Positions 31,809 through 41,302 are shown, counted from the first letter of the stretch. The stretch is DNA of 64,000 bases from Lentisalinibacter orientalis (GCF_040706535.1 NZ_JAPDRJ010000001.1:1426001-1490000); one strand, 5' to 3'. The notes: generated from the letters alone by a model not told the origin. Program-made: numbers and translations.

Positions 31809-33401
31809 TCACCGGGCGACCGCGGCGTCGATGATACGCACCTGGTACTGGTCCGGCGACGTGAACGGCCCGAGGCCCGTGTCCAGGCGCACGCTGTTGC
31901 CGGGCTCGAGCACCCCGGGGAGCCGGCGGCGCGTCTCGGCGACGGTGCCGGAGCCTGACAGGTAGCGGATGGCGACCACGACGTCGGTGACGCCGACACG
32001 GGTGGGGTTGTCGATCTGCAGCAGCAGCCGCCCGCCGTCGCCGAGCCCGGTCCGGCTGCGCAGGTAGGCTTCGGGATTCCGGCCCAGGTCCAGGCGCATC
32101 AGCGCAGCCTGGGCGCGCGCTCCGACCTCGCCCTGTTCGCCGCTGGCCTTCTGGTAGTACTCCACCGCCTGCGCGCGGTTGCCGGCCCGGCGCTCGATAT
32201 CGCCCAGCGCGAGATAGGCCGGCGCCGTCGGCAGCAGCTCGAGGCTCGCGGCGAGGTCGCGGCGGGCTTCGGCGTCGTCGCCCAGCCGCTCGGCCGCCAG
32301 GCCCCGCTTCAGGTAGTAGTAGAAGAAGCCGTCGTTGCGCTCGAGCGCCAGGGTGTACTCGCTGCGGGCGCGATCGTAGTCGTCGTTCAGCAGGTGGACG
32401 TCGCCGCGCAGCGCGTAGAAATGACCCTCCCCGGGGGCGATGCGGATGGCCTCGTCGGCCTTCTCGAGGGCGATGTCACGCTTGTCCTCGGCCAGCGCCT
32501 TGCGGCCGGCATCGTAGGCCTCGTACGCGGGCAGGGCGGTGCGTGTCGTCGCGAGCATCTCGCGGTAGCGTGCGGCGCCGATCTCCCCGCCGGGCGGCAG
32601 GCTGGCCGCCGTCTGCCGGTTCGCCTCCACCCGCGCGGTCGACGGCGGGTGGCTCGCGAACAGCCCGCTCAGCCAGTCGCTGCGGCGCTGCTCGTTCAGC
32701 CGCACGAAGGTCTCCTGCAGGTCCACCGCGCCCTGGGGGTCATAGCCCGCGCGGGACATGTAGCGCATGCCGTAGAGGTCGGACTCCAGTTCGGCGCCGC
32801 GGCTGTAGCGCTGGTTGATGAGCTGGGAGGCGATCGAGGCCGACGCGGTGGCCAGTCGGCCGTAGTCGCTGTCGCTGGTGGCGACCGCCGTCGCCAGCAC
32901 CGCGCCCTGCAGCACCATGGCCCGTTCCATGGCGTCCGCGGAATGGCCGGCGGCGGCGTGGACGATCTCGTGGCCGAGCACCGCCGCCAGTTCGGCCTCG
33001 GATTCGAGTTCGGTCAGCAGCCCCCGGTTGATCGCGATCTTGCCGCCCGGCAACGCCCAGGCGTTCGGCACGGAGTTGTTCAGCACGTGGAACTCGTAGG
33101 GAAGCGGCCGGTCGCTGACCGCGGCGAGACGCTGACCGACCTGCTGCACGTAGTCCTCGAGTGCCGGGTCGAGGACGTAGTCGCCGCCCTGGGACTGGCG
33201 CATCGGCAGGTAATTCTGCTCGCCCAGAGCGACTTCCTGGGCCTCCGAGACGAGCCGGATCTCGCGCTCGCCGGTGACCGGGTTGACCGCACAGCCGCTC
33301 GTGAGCAGCGCGAGCGCCGCCAGCAGCCAGAGCGGCGCGAGCGTGCCGGCCCGCGCCCGACCGGGGCGGGCGGAACGTGCCGTGGCAGTCGCTGCACTCA
33401 T
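31809..33401 (-). CDS. M48 zinc metalloprotease with TPR region, BepA-like lipoprotein
   Basis: Predicted periplasmic quality-control protease, 530 aa from ATG 33401. The signal peptide ends in lipobox LTSGC. The metalloprotease domain has the HExxH motif in GHEIVHAAAGH and the third ligand in ELESDLYGMRYM. After SHPPSTARVEAN comes a TPR region (about 260-450), followed by a beta-rich C-terminal domain of about 80 residues not present in short BepA proteins. BepA (YfgC) of E. coli assists LptD assembly; a related role is inferred. The M23 gene lies just upstream, same strand. Confidence 0.88.
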   Translation of the reverse strand: MSAATATARSARPGRARAGTLAPLWLLAALALLTSGCAVNPVTGEREIRLVSEAQEVALGEQNYLPMRQSQGGDYVLDPALEDYVQQVGQRLAAVSDRPLPYEFHVLNNSVPNAWALPGGKIAINRGLLTELESEAELAAVLGHEIVHAAAGHSADAMERAMVLQGAVLATAVATSDSDYGRLATASASIASQLINQRYSRGAELESDLYGMRYMSRAGYDPQGAVDLQETFVRLNEQRRSDWLSGLFASHPPSTARVEANRQTAASLPPGGEIGAARYREMLATTRTALPAYEAYDAGRKALAEDKRDIALEKADEAIRIAPGEGHFYALRGDVHLLNDDYDRARSEYTLALERNDGFFYYYLKRGLAAERLGDDAEARRDLAASLELLPTAPAYLALGDIERRAGNRAQAVEYYQKASGEQGEVGARAQAALMRLDLGRNPEAYLRSRTGLGDGGRLLLQIDNPTRVGVTDVVVAIRYLSGSGTVAETRRRLPGVLEPGNSVRLDTGLGPFTSPDQYQVRIIDAAVAR

Positions 33402-33451
33402 GCCCTCAGCATAACCGAAGGCGGGGGTTCGTTGCCCGGCCCGGCGCATCG

Positions 33452-34276
33452 TTACTCCGCCACCAGCCGCTGACCGCGGCGGGGGCGCTCGCTGATGCCG
33501 TCGCGGTGGGCGAAGCGCACGGGCAGCGACTGGGTGCGGCCCCAGGCGCCCGCCCGGTAGACGGCGAAATGCAGGTGCGGCATGGTCGTGTGGCCGGTGT
33601 TGCCCGACAGCCCGATGCGGTCTCCGGCCGCGACCCGGTCGCCGGCCGCCACCAGGGCGCCGTCGCGGCGCAGATGATAGTACTCGCCCGTGGTGCCGTC
33701 GTCGTGCAGGATCACGATGTAGTTGGCGTAGCGGCCGCAGCCTTCCTCCCAGCAGCCGATGTCGTGGGATTCCTCGATCCGTGCCACGACACCGCCGCGG
33801 GCCGCGTGCACGGGCGTCCCCTCCGGCATGTCGAAGTCCACGGCATAACGCTCCAGTCCGGTGTGGCTGAAGCTCGAGCCGTAGCCCTGCATCACGGGAT
33901 AGCTCTCGCCGCGAGCGTAGGGCAGCCGGTAGAGGTGGGTGTCGTCGTGTTGCGCGCGCTGATCCCCCACCGTCCAGTCGTACCAGTAGCGGTAGCGATA
34001 GCGGGCCCCGCCTTGCGCCGGCATGCGCAGCAGTTCGGCGAGGTCGCCGCCGTCCAGGGTCCGGGTCACCGTCCGGGCCGCCGGTGCCAGGCCGCGGCCG
34101 CGCACCCGCACCGTCAGCGTCAGCGGGAATTCGGTGAGGTTGCGCCCGGACAGCACCAGGCCGGCCGGGGACTCCTCCACCTCCACGCAGACCCACTCGC
34201 CGTCGCAGTCGCCGGCGGGAGCGCCCGACGCGAAGAGCAGCATTGCCGCGGCGGCGGTTGTGACGACGGATCTCAT
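33452..34276 (-). CDS. M23-family (LytM) metallopeptidase
   Basis: Predicted periplasmic peptidoglycan endopeptidase or LytM-fold regulator, 274 aa. The signal peptide probably ends near ASGAPAG. The N-terminal 120 residues are beta-rich. The M23 domain carries HTGLERYAVDFDMPEGTPV (first His and Asp ligands), GEYYHLRRDG, and HTTMPHLHFAVY with the HxH motif. All metal ligands appear present, so catalysis is plausible. Four cysteines (two near the N terminus, two in CWEEGC) could form disulfides. Next to the M48 gene in the same direction. Confidence 0.88.
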   Translation of the reverse strand: MRSVVTTAAAAMLLFASGAPAGDCDGEWVCVEVEESPAGLVLSGRNLTEFPLTLTVRVRGRGLAPAARTVTRTLDGGDLAELLRMPAQGGARYRYRYWYDWTVGDQRAQHDDTHLYRLPYARGESYPVMQGYGSSFSHTGLERYAVDFDMPEGTPVHAARGGVVARIEESHDIGCWEEGCGRYANYIVILHDDGTTGEYYHLRRDGALVAAGDRVAAGDRIGLSGNTGHTTMPHLHFAVYRAGAWGRTQSLPVRFAHRDGISERPRRGQRLVAE

Positions 34277-34467
34277 GATCGGCTATAGACCTCGCGCCCG
34301 GCCCGGGGTTCGCAGGGCGGAACGGGCAATGATACTGCTGTGATACCGCCGCCGCGTAGTCGGATTCGGCGCCCGACTGCAGTATGCTTGCGGGCTGCCG
34401 GCGCGGTCGATCGCTATTGCCGTATCGCCCTGTCGCCGCGCGGTCCGACAGCCAGCGAGGAGTGACG

Positions 34468-35940
34468 ATGAGCGAGCAGACCCCCTACGATCTCCTGATC
34501 AAGGACGTGCGCGTGGTGCGCCCCAATCGCACCCGCGTGGATGCCCTGGACGTGGCGATCAGCGACGGCAGGTTCGCCGAGCTGGCTCCCGGCATCGATG
34601 CCGCCGAGGCCCGCGAGGTGGTCGACGGCGGCAACCTGCTCGCCTTCCCGGGCGTCGTCGACGCCCACATGCACACCGGCATCTACTCGCCGCTGGCCGA
34701 GGACGCCGTCACCGAGAGCCGCGCGGCGGCCATGGGCGGGGTCACCTCCAGCCTGAACTACATGCGCACCGGCCAGTACTACCTGAACAAGAGCGGGCCG
34801 TACCGGGAGTTCTTCCCCGAGGTGCTGGAGCTCTCCGAGGGCCGTTTCCACGTGGACTACGCCTATCACCTGGCGCCGATGATGCGCGAGCACATCGAGG
34901 AGATCGAGTACCTGGTGGATACCCACGGCGTCACCTCGTTCAAGATATTCATGTTCTACGGCGGCTACGGACTGCACGGGCGCTCCTCCTCCCAGGCCGA
35001 GTTCCTGATGATCGGCGAGGACGAGAAGTACGACATCGCCCATTTCGAGTTCGTGATGCGCGGCATCCGCCGGGCGATGGAGAGCCATCCGGACAAGGCG
35101 GACCAGATCAGCCTCAGCCTGCACTGCGAGACCGCCGAGATCATGGCGGCCTACACGAAGATGGTGGAGGCCGAGGGCAAGCTCACGGGCCTGCACGCCT
35201 ACAACGCGTCGCGGCCGCCGCACTCCGAGGGGCTCGCGATCTTCATCGCCTCCTACCTCGCCCACGAGACCGAGCTGCCGAACATCAACCTGCTGCATCT
35301 CACCTCGCGCAAGGCGGTGGAGGCGGCCCTGAAGATGGCCGAGGCCTTCCCCCACATCAGCTTCGGCCGGGAAGTGACCATCGGCCACCTGGTGCTCGAT
35401 GTGGATTCCCCCTGCGGCAAGTATGCCAAGGTGAATCCGCCGATCCGCCCGCGGGAGGACGTGGAGTACCTCTGGGAGCAGCTGCTGGACGGCAAGCTGG
35501 ACTGGGTGGTCAGCGACCATGCCTGCTGCAAGGAGGAGTTCAAGGTGAGCCAGGAGAATCCGGACGACATCTTCCTGGCCAAGTCCGGATTCGGCGGTAC
35601 CGAGTACCTGCTGCCCGGCCTGATTACCGAGGGCTCGCGCCGCGGCATGTCCTACAACCACATGGCGGAGCTCACCAGCTTCAACCCGGCACGGCGCTAC
35701 GGCCTGAACCGCAAGGGCGACATCGCCGTGGGCCTGGACGCCGACCTGGTGCTGGTGGATCCGAACGATACCTACACGGTCCACGCGGAGGAATCGGAGT
35801 CCCAGCAGGGCTACTCGCCCTTCGAGGGGGTGGAGCTGACGGCGCGGGTGAAGAGCACGTATCTGCGCGGCCGCCGCGTTTACCACGACGGCGAGGTGGT
35901 CGGCGAGCCCGCCGGCCGCTTCCTGAGCCGGCCTTACTGA
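34468..35940 (+). CDS. Dihydropyrimidinase/hydantoinase-family amidohydrolase
   Basis: Binuclear metal amidohydrolase acting on a cyclic amide; substrate not determinable. The 490 aa frame begins at ATG 34468 behind GAGGAG. Metal and catalytic signatures are DAHMHTG (HxH), a candidate carboxylated Lys in SFKIFMFYGG, SLHCETAE, LLHLTSRKAVE and the catalytic Asp in VSDHACC. The ending KGDIAVGLDADLVLVDP is typical of hydantoinases, allantoinases and dihydroorotase-like proteins. The gene is monocistronic, with 60 bp before an EamA transporter that could move its substrate or product. Confidence 0.85.
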   Translation: MSEQTPYDLLIKDVRVVRPNRTRVDALDVAISDGRFAELAPGIDAAEAREVVDGGNLLAFPGVVDAHMHTGIYSPLAEDAVTESRAAAMGGVTSSLNYMRTGQYYLNKSGPYREFFPEVLELSEGRFHVDYAYHLAPMMREHIEEIEYLVDTHGVTSFKIFMFYGGYGLHGRSSSQAEFLMIGEDEKYDIAHFEFVMRGIRRAMESHPDKADQISLSLHCETAEIMAAYTKMVEAEGKLTGLHAYNASRPPHSEGLAIFIASYLAHETELPNINLLHLTSRKAVEAALKMAEAFPHISFGREVTIGHLVLDVDSPCGKYAKVNPPIRPREDVEYLWEQLLDGKLDWVVSDHACCKEEFKVSQENPDDIFLAKSGFGGTEYLLPGLITEGSRRGMSYNHMAELTSFNPARRYGLNRKGDIAVGLDADLVLVDPNDTYTVHAEESESQQGYSPFEGVELTARVKSTYLRGRRVYHDGEVVGEPAGRFLSRPY

Positions 35941-36000
35941 GCCGGCCTTTCCGGGCGCCGTCGGACCGCTGTCACACCCCGTCGCATTCGTGTTCCCGTC

Positions 36001-36924
36001 GTGGTCCCGTTAGGCAGACCCGGCCCGCTGCACTGGGCGGGCCTGGCCGGCCTGGTGGCCATGTGGGGTTCGTCCTATCTGGCCATGGAGATCGCGCTGA
36101 CGGCGTACAGCCCGCTCGCGATCACCACCGGGCGCATCGTGCTGGCCGCCGCCACGCTGTGGACGGCCATGCGGCTGGCCGGCCTGCGGCTGCCGGCCGA
36201 CCGGGGCTCCTGGGCGTTCTTCGTGCTGCTGTCGGTCATCGGCAACTGCCTGCCGTTCTTCCTGATCAGCTGGGGCCAGCAGACCGTGCCCTCCGGTCTC
36301 GCCGGAATCGCCATGGCGGTGACGCCGCTGGCCGTGATCCTGCTCGCCCACTTCCTGCTGCCCGACGAGCCGCTGACCCCCGGACGCATCGCCGGTTTCC
36401 TGGCCGGATTCGCGGGAGTCGCGTTGCTGGTGGGCCCGGAGTTCCTGCTGGGCGGGCGGAGCGGCGACGGCTCGCTGATCGGGCTGCTGTCGGTGCTGGG
36501 GGGTGCCCTTTGTTACGCCAGCACCGCCGTGATCACGCGGCTGGGGCCGTCCCATCACCCGCTGGTGATGTCGACGGCGGTGACCATCGCCGGCAGCCTC
36601 ATCCTGCTGCCGCTGTATTTCGCGGTGGACGGCGGCGTGCTGCAGGATTTCGCCCTGGCGCCGGGCCCGCTGGCCGCCGTCGCGGCGCTGGGCATGCTGT
36701 CCACCGGTTTCGCCGCGGTGATCTTCTTCTTCCTCGTCACCCAGGCGGGTGCGGGCTTCATGACGATGCAGAGTTTCCTGGTGCCGCCCTGGGCCGTGAT
36801 CACCGGCGCGCTGGTGCTGGACGAGCGGCTGCAGCCGGAAGCCTATGCCGCGATGATCCTGATCCTGGCCGGGCTCGGCATCGCCCGGCGCTTCGACCGC
36901 GCGGTGCCCCAGTCGGGCGGCTAG
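36001..36924 (+). CDS. EamA/DMT-superfamily transporter
   Basis: Inner-membrane transporter with ten predicted segments from two EamA repeats, 307 aa. The first helix carries MWGSSYLAMEIAL; the first repeat ends SGLAGIAMAVTPLAVILLAHFLLPDEPLT (read in parts), and the second ends PPWAVITGALVLDERLQP. Such proteins export amino acids or metabolites. The start GTG 36001 has no clear Shine-Dalgarno and is uncertain, but the next ATG would cut the first helix. A 14-bp near-repeat containing GTTAAC occurs twice after the stop. Confidence 0.87.
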   Translation: MVPLGRPGPLHWAGLAGLVAMWGSSYLAMEIALTAYSPLAITTGRIVLAAATLWTAMRLAGLRLPADRGSWAFFVLLSVIGNCLPFFLISWGQQTVPSGLAGIAMAVTPLAVILLAHFLLPDEPLTPGRIAGFLAGFAGVALLVGPEFLLGGRSGDGSLIGLLSVLGGALCYASTAVITRLGPSHHPLVMSTAVTIAGSLILLPLYFAVDGGVLQDFALAPGPLAAVAALGMLSTGFAAVIFFFLVTQAGAGFMTMQSFLVPPWAVITGALVLDERLQPEAYAAMILILAGLGIARRFDRAVPQSGG

Positions 36925-36968
36925 GGCCTGTTAACGAGGGTCTGTTAACCAGGGCCGGCTGACCGGCG

Positions 36969-38555
36969 CTAGTCCTCCGGCTCAGCGTCGGCGGTATCGG
37001 TATCGGTATCGAGTTCGGGATCGGTATCGGGATCGGTCTCCGGCGCAGCCGGTGCCGCGTCCGCCGGCTGCTCGCGCTCTTCCATGGCGGCCGCGATCTC
37101 GTCGGGCAGTCGCTCGGCAATATAGGAGAAGCGGTGGCGGAACGTCTGGCCCGGCGTCGAGACCGGCTGGCCGTCCACGTAGCGGGGACGATACACCAGC
37201 CGGCGCACCGCCCGCTTCACCTCGGCGTCCATGAGACCGGGCGGCTCGGATTCGACCACGCCGATGTCCTCCGTGCGGCCGCGGGCATTGACGGTGTAAT
37301 CCGCCACGACGACGCCCTGGTCGAATTCCCGGCCGCGGTACACCGGATTGACCACCGGGTTGGTCTCCTCGTCCGCATAGGCGGGCGCACGGGCGTGCCG
37401 GATCAGCGCCGGCCGGTCGAAGCGCCGGTCGCGTATGGCCGCCAGGGCCTCCGTCTCGCTCAGCAGCTCCCAGGCGCGCCGGTATGCGCGCCGCGCCTTC
37501 TGCGCCTCGCCCCGCAGTGTGTGGTAGTTACCGGTGTCGATCAGGCTGTCGGCCACCAGCGCGGGCGTGCTCTCGGGGTGATTCTCCGCAATCTCCAGCG
37601 CCCGTCGCAGCGCCCATTCGCCCCGGTTCGTGACCGTCTGCTGGATGTCGTAGAGATAGGTGCGCGCGAGGCCGTTCAGGGGCTCGATCAGGCGCAGGTC
37701 GTCCTCTCCGTACTCGGCCTCGATGACGTCGATGGCCTGGTTCCACACGTCACGCTCCCGGCCGAACAGTCCGAGCCGGTGCAGCCAGCGGGCCCGGCGC
37801 TGCAGCGCGGGCAGGATCTCCGCGCTGTCCTCGCCGAAGCGGCGGGCGTAGAGCTGATAAGACAGATCCTGGATCTCGCTGGCCTCCTCCAGGTCCTGCA
37901 GGCGCACGAAGGATTCCGCCAGCGCGTCGAGCAGGTCCACCTGGTCCAGATTCTGCGGCCCCGAGTTCACGTGGGTGAGATGCACGGCACGGTCGTAGAC
38001 GCGGATGGCCTCGTCCGGCCGGCCTGCCTCCAGATAGGTGTTGCCCAGGCCGCGAAGCGGGTTGATCAGGTGCTTGCTCAGGCGGCTCTCCACCCGCTCG
38101 ACGATGTCCACGGCCGCCTCGTAGTTCTGCACCGCCGCCTCGTACTCGCCGTTCTGCTGCTGGGCGATGGCCAGGTTGGTCAGCGCGCGTGCGGTCTGCA
38201 GGTTATCCCGGCCGTTCACCTCGATGGAGAGCACCACCACCCGCTTGCCGGTCTCGATGGCACTGGCATAGCGGCCGCTGTCGTACAGGCGCCGGTAGGT
38301 CTGGAAAGCGCGGTCCAGTTCGCCGTGCAGGCCGGGGGGTTCGTCCTCCGGCTCGGCCGCGGTGATGGGCAGGCTCTCCGCGTCGCCGGCCTCCGGCATC
38401 GAATCGGCATCGTCTTCGGCGGCGGCGGGCACGGCCATGGCGAGGATGGCGAGGATTATGGCGGCCAGCGCGGCCACGCGGTTCGGCGGGACAGCCGCCG
38501 CGCGCGGCGGCGGCAAGGTGTCCGAACGATGGCGGTCTTGCGCGGAGGACGTCAT
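36969..38555 (-). CDS. Periplasmic TPR protein with C-terminal TonB domain
   Basis: The 528 aa protein begins with a leader and hydrophobic export signal (VAALAAIILAILAMAVPAAA) after a 25-residue cationic extension. Residues about 80-370 are TPR-like helical repeats (YESAI, NLAIAQQQNGEYEAA, GNTYLEAGRPDEAI patterns). Residues about 400-475 form a TonB_C-like domain (VVVADYTVNARGRTEDIG, RRLVYRPRYVDGQPV). The tail is an acidic DTDTD run. It lacks the Pro-rich periplasmic spanner of true TonB, so it probably does not energise receptors in the usual way. Function unknown. Divergent from the DUF4139 gene. Confidence 0.78.
   Translation of the reverse strand: MTSSAQDRHRSDTLPPPRAAAVPPNRVAALAAIILAILAMAVPAAAEDDADSMPEAGDAESLPITAAEPEDEPPGLHGELDRAFQTYRRLYDSGRYASAIETGKRVVVLSIEVNGRDNLQTARALTNLAIAQQQNGEYEAAVQNYEAAVDIVERVESRLSKHLINPLRGLGNTYLEAGRPDEAIRVYDRAVHLTHVNSGPQNLDQVDLLDALAESFVRLQDLEEASEIQDLSYQLYARRFGEDSAEILPALQRRARWLHRLGLFGRERDVWNQAIDVIEAEYGEDDLRLIEPLNGLARTYLYDIQQTVTNRGEWALRRALEIAENHPESTPALVADSLIDTGNYHTLRGEAQKARRAYRRAWELLSETEALAAIRDRRFDRPALIRHARAPAYADEETNPVVNPVYRGREFDQGVVVADYTVNARGRTEDIGVVESEPPGLMDAEVKRAVRRLVYRPRYVDGQPVSTPGQTFRHRFSYIAERLPDEIAAAMEEREQPADAAPAAPETDPDTDPELDTDTDTADAEPED
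36993..37036. repeat. Short tandem repeats encoding the acidic tail
   Basis: Three GGTATC units followed by related GGGATC/GGTATC units encode the Asp-Thr-rich C terminus of the TPR/TonB protein (minus strand). Unit size is 6 bp, so changes stay in frame. Confidence 0.65.
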
Positions 38556-38718
38556 GGCAATCGATTATGGACGGAGAGGCGTCCGGGTCAAAGGTCTGTA
38601 GACCGGCAATGGTGGCGACAGTTCGGCGGCGCGGGAAAACGGTCGGACGGAGGCCTGACCCCGCGCGGGCCGGCGTTGCGTTTACAGTGCCGGAACCCAG
38701 CCATCCGGAGAAAGTACC

Positions 38719-40230
38719 GTGACCAGGATCCTCATCCCGCTCTTCTGCCTGCTCGCCGCCGGCCTGGCAGCAGCCGCCGACTCTTCCACCAGCCTCACCA
38801 TCTACAGCCAGGCCCGGCCGGGCGCCGTCTCGCCGGATCTCTACCGGCCGCTGCCCGGCCGCGGGGGCTGGTCGGGCCCGTCGGTGCCGGGCTACGCCAT
38901 CGTCCGCCAGGACCGCACCGTGGGTCTCGCCCGCGGCCGCGGCACCCTGGAGTTCACCGACGTGGCCGCGCTCATCGACCCCACCACGGTACGGTTCCGC
39001 TCGCTGACGGACCCGGACGGGACCCGGGTGCTGGAGCAGGACTACCGCTTCGACCTGGTCAGCACCGACCGCCTGCTGGAGCGCTACCTGGACCGTCCCG
39101 TCACCGTCCATCGCGGCGTGGGCAGCGAGTCCGAGGTGCTCACCGGCACGCTGATGAGCACCACCGGCGGGCTGGTGCTCGGCATGCCCGACGGCACGGT
39201 GGAAGTGGTCAGCCAGTACCAGCGCGTGGGCTTCCCGGAGCTGCCCGGCGGCCTGATCACCCGGCCGACCCTGATCTGGGACGTCCTCAGCGAACGCGCC
39301 GGCTCGCATCGCACCCGGGTGGCGTATGAGACCGCGGGCATCACCTGGTGGGCGGACTACAACCTCACCTGGAACGAGGGCGACGACGCCAATTCCGGCA
39401 CGCTGGACGTCAATGCCTGGGTCAGCATCGTGAACCAGTCCGGGGCGAGCTACGAGGACGCCCGCCTGAAGCTGATCGCGGGCGACGTGCAGCGCGGCCA
39501 GGCGCCGGGCTACCAGCAACGGGTGCGCACCGAGGCGCTGGCCATAGCGATGGCGGACACGGCCGGCTTCGAGCAGAAGGCGTTCTTCGAATTCCACCTC
39601 TACACGCTGGGCCGCCCCACGACCCTGCCGGACCGCTCCACCAAGCAGCTGGAACTCTTCCCGGCGGCCGCGGGCGTGCCGGCGCGCAAGGTGCTGGTCT
39701 ACCAGGGTGCCGGCGGCTACGGCGGCTACGGCCAGCCGCGCACGGCGCGTGAGTACGGGGTGGCCTCCAACCCGAAGGTGGACGTCTACGTGGAATTCAC
39801 CAACCGGCAGACCGACGGCCTGGGCGTGCCGCTGCCCGCCGGGCGCATCCGCGTCTCCCAGGTGGATACGGCCGACGGCAGCCTCGAGTTCATCGGCGAG
39901 GACGTGATCGATCACACGCCCCGCAACGAGGACGTGCGCATCCGGCTCGGCTCGGCCTTCGACGTCACCGGGGAGCGCGTGCAGCGGGACTTCCGCATCG
40001 ACACCCGGGCCCACTGGATCGAGGAGGACATCGAGATCACCGTGGCCAACCGCAAGGAGGTGCCCGTGGAGGTCATCGTGCAGGAATCCCTCTATCGCTG
40101 GAGCAACTGGGAGATCCTGTCGAGTTCGGACGAATGGGAGAAGGCGGATGCGGGCGCCGTCCGCTTCCCGGTCACGATCCCGGCGGACACCGAGAAGACG
40201 CTCACCTACCGGGTCCGCTACACCTGGTAG
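38719..40230 (+). CDS. DUF4139-domain exported protein
   Basis: Function unknown. The 503 aa protein starts at GTG 38719 with a Sec signal peptide (LIPLFCLLAAGLAAAADS). The mature part is beta-rich with features of DUF4139/mucoidy-inhibitor-like proteins: TAGITWWADYNLTW, VSIVNQSGASYEDARLKLIAGDV, and the C-terminal NRKEVPVEVIVQESLYRWSNWEI region (read in parts). A Gly/Tyr-rich stretch (GGYGGYGQ) lies near residue 335. It probably works in the periplasm. The stop is 3 bp from the convergent radical SAM stop. Confidence 0.8.
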   Translation: MTRILIPLFCLLAAGLAAAADSSTSLTIYSQARPGAVSPDLYRPLPGRGGWSGPSVPGYAIVRQDRTVGLARGRGTLEFTDVAALIDPTTVRFRSLTDPDGTRVLEQDYRFDLVSTDRLLERYLDRPVTVHRGVGSESEVLTGTLMSTTGGLVLGMPDGTVEVVSQYQRVGFPELPGGLITRPTLIWDVLSERAGSHRTRVAYETAGITWWADYNLTWNEGDDANSGTLDVNAWVSIVNQSGASYEDARLKLIAGDVQRGQAPGYQQRVRTEALAIAMADTAGFEQKAFFEFHLYTLGRPTTLPDRSTKQLELFPAAAGVPARKVLVYQGAGGYGGYGQPRTAREYGVASNPKVDVYVEFTNRQTDGLGVPLPAGRIRVSQVDTADGSLEFIGEDVIDHTPRNEDVRIRLGSAFDVTGERVQRDFRIDTRAHWIEEDIEITVANRKEVPVEVIVQESLYRWSNWEILSSSDEWEKADAGAVRFPVTIPADTEKTLTYRVRYTW

Positions 40231-40233
40231 CCG

Positions 40234-41283
40234 TCACAGGGTGAGGGCGAGCTGGCCCGCCGGGTGCGGGCGCCGGAAGCGCGACGTGTCCAGCTGGCGC
40301 TCGCCCTCGCCGTAGCCGGCGCGGCGCCGGGCCACGGCGAAGCGGCGGGCGATGAGGCCGGCGTACTCGCCGGTGCCCCGCTGGCGGCGGCCCCAGGCCG
40401 CATCGTAGTCGCGGCCGCCGCGGGACTGGCGCACCAGGCTCATGACGCGGGCGGCCCGCTGCGGATAGTGGGCGTCCAGCCACTCCCGGAACAGCGGCGC
40501 GACCTCGTGGGGCAGGCGCAGCAGCACCCAGGTGGCCCGGTCGGCGCCGGCCGCGGCAGCCGCCTCCAGGATCCGCTCGATCTCGTGATCGGTGAGTGCC
40601 GGAATCACCGGCGCCAGCATCAGGGTGACCGGCACGCCGGCGGTCACCAGCCGCTCGATGGTACGCAGCCGCCGGGCGGCCGAGGGTGCCCGCGGTTCCA
40701 GCAGACGCTTCACGTCGTCCTGCAGGGTCGGCAGGCTGACCGCCACCGAGCAGAGGCCGTCCGCCGCCATCTCGCCGAGGATGTCCAGGTCGCGCTCGAT
40801 CAGCGCGGACTTGGTGATGATGCTGAAGGGATGGCGGAACTCCGCCAGCACCTCGAGGACGCCCCGGGTGATGCGCCGGCTGCGCTCCGCAGGCTGGTAG
40901 GCATCGGTATTGGCGCCGATGGTGATCGGGCGGCATTCGTAGCGGGGATTCATCAGGGTCTCGCGGAGGCGCTCTGCGGCGTTGGTCTTGACGAAGATCT
41001 GCGACTCGAAGTCCAGCCCGGGCGACAGGTCCAGGTAGCTGTGGGTGGGGCGGGCGTAGCAGTACACGCAGCCGTGCTCGCAGCCCCGGTACGGGTTCAA
41101 TGACTGGTCGAAAGGCACGTCCGGCGAGCGGTTGCGGCTGACGATGGAGACGGCGCGCTCCTCGTGCAGGCGCGTGCCCGGCGCGTGTTCTCCCGCGTCC
41201 TCGGGCTCTATGCAACGGCTTGCGAAACGTCCCGGTGCGTTGGACACGGCACCGCGGCCGGGCTGTGGGGCGGGCTTGCTCAT
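40234..41283 (-). CDS. Radical SAM protein, PA0069 family
   Basis: Predicted radical SAM enzyme, 349 aa. The cluster-binding motif is CEHGCVYCYARPTH (Cx3Cx2C), preceded by the family GRGAVSN-type N terminus and NPYRGCEHGC. DNA-repair photolyase-like (SplB-related) proteins share this fold. ATG 41283 directly abuts a LexA box, with no Shine-Dalgarno between, so translation may be leaderless or coupled to the upstream gene. In P. aeruginosa PA0069 belongs to the SOS regulon, which agrees with the operator seen here. A DNA or nucleotide damage role is inferred. Confidence 0.87.
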   Translation of the reverse strand: MSKPAPQPGRGAVSNAPGRFASRCIEPEDAGEHAPGTRLHEERAVSIVSRNRSPDVPFDQSLNPYRGCEHGCVYCYARPTHSYLDLSPGLDFESQIFVKTNAAERLRETLMNPRYECRPITIGANTDAYQPAERSRRITRGVLEVLAEFRHPFSIITKSALIERDLDILGEMAADGLCSVAVSLPTLQDDVKRLLEPRAPSAARRLRTIERLVTAGVPVTLMLAPVIPALTDHEIERILEAAAAAGADRATWVLLRLPHEVAPLFREWLDAHYPQRAARVMSLVRQSRGGRDYDAAWGRRQRGTGEYAGLIARRFAVARRRAGYGEGERQLDTSRFRRPHPAGQLALTL

Positions 41284-41302
41284 ACTGTATGAAAATACAG
41301 TA
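41283..41302. promoter_or_regulatory. LexA (SOS) box
   Basis: TACTGTATGAAAATACAGTA: a palindrome with CTG-N10-CAG core, fitting the gammaproteobacterial LexA consensus. It ends at the ATG of the radical SAM gene (minus strand) and lies in the 53-bp gap after the glutaredoxin-DUF3429 gene. Confidence 0.93.

Noticed and set aside
31809..34196. M48 protein extended to 34196 (795 aa)
   Set aside because: The extension is an antisense-style Arg-rich translation overlapping the M23 gene in another frame; the lipobox signal peptide starts at 33401.
36925..36968. CRISPR-like or attachment-site repeat (GTTAAC-containing 14-mers)
   Set aside because: Only two imperfect copies in 40 bp between convergent genes; no array, no integrase.
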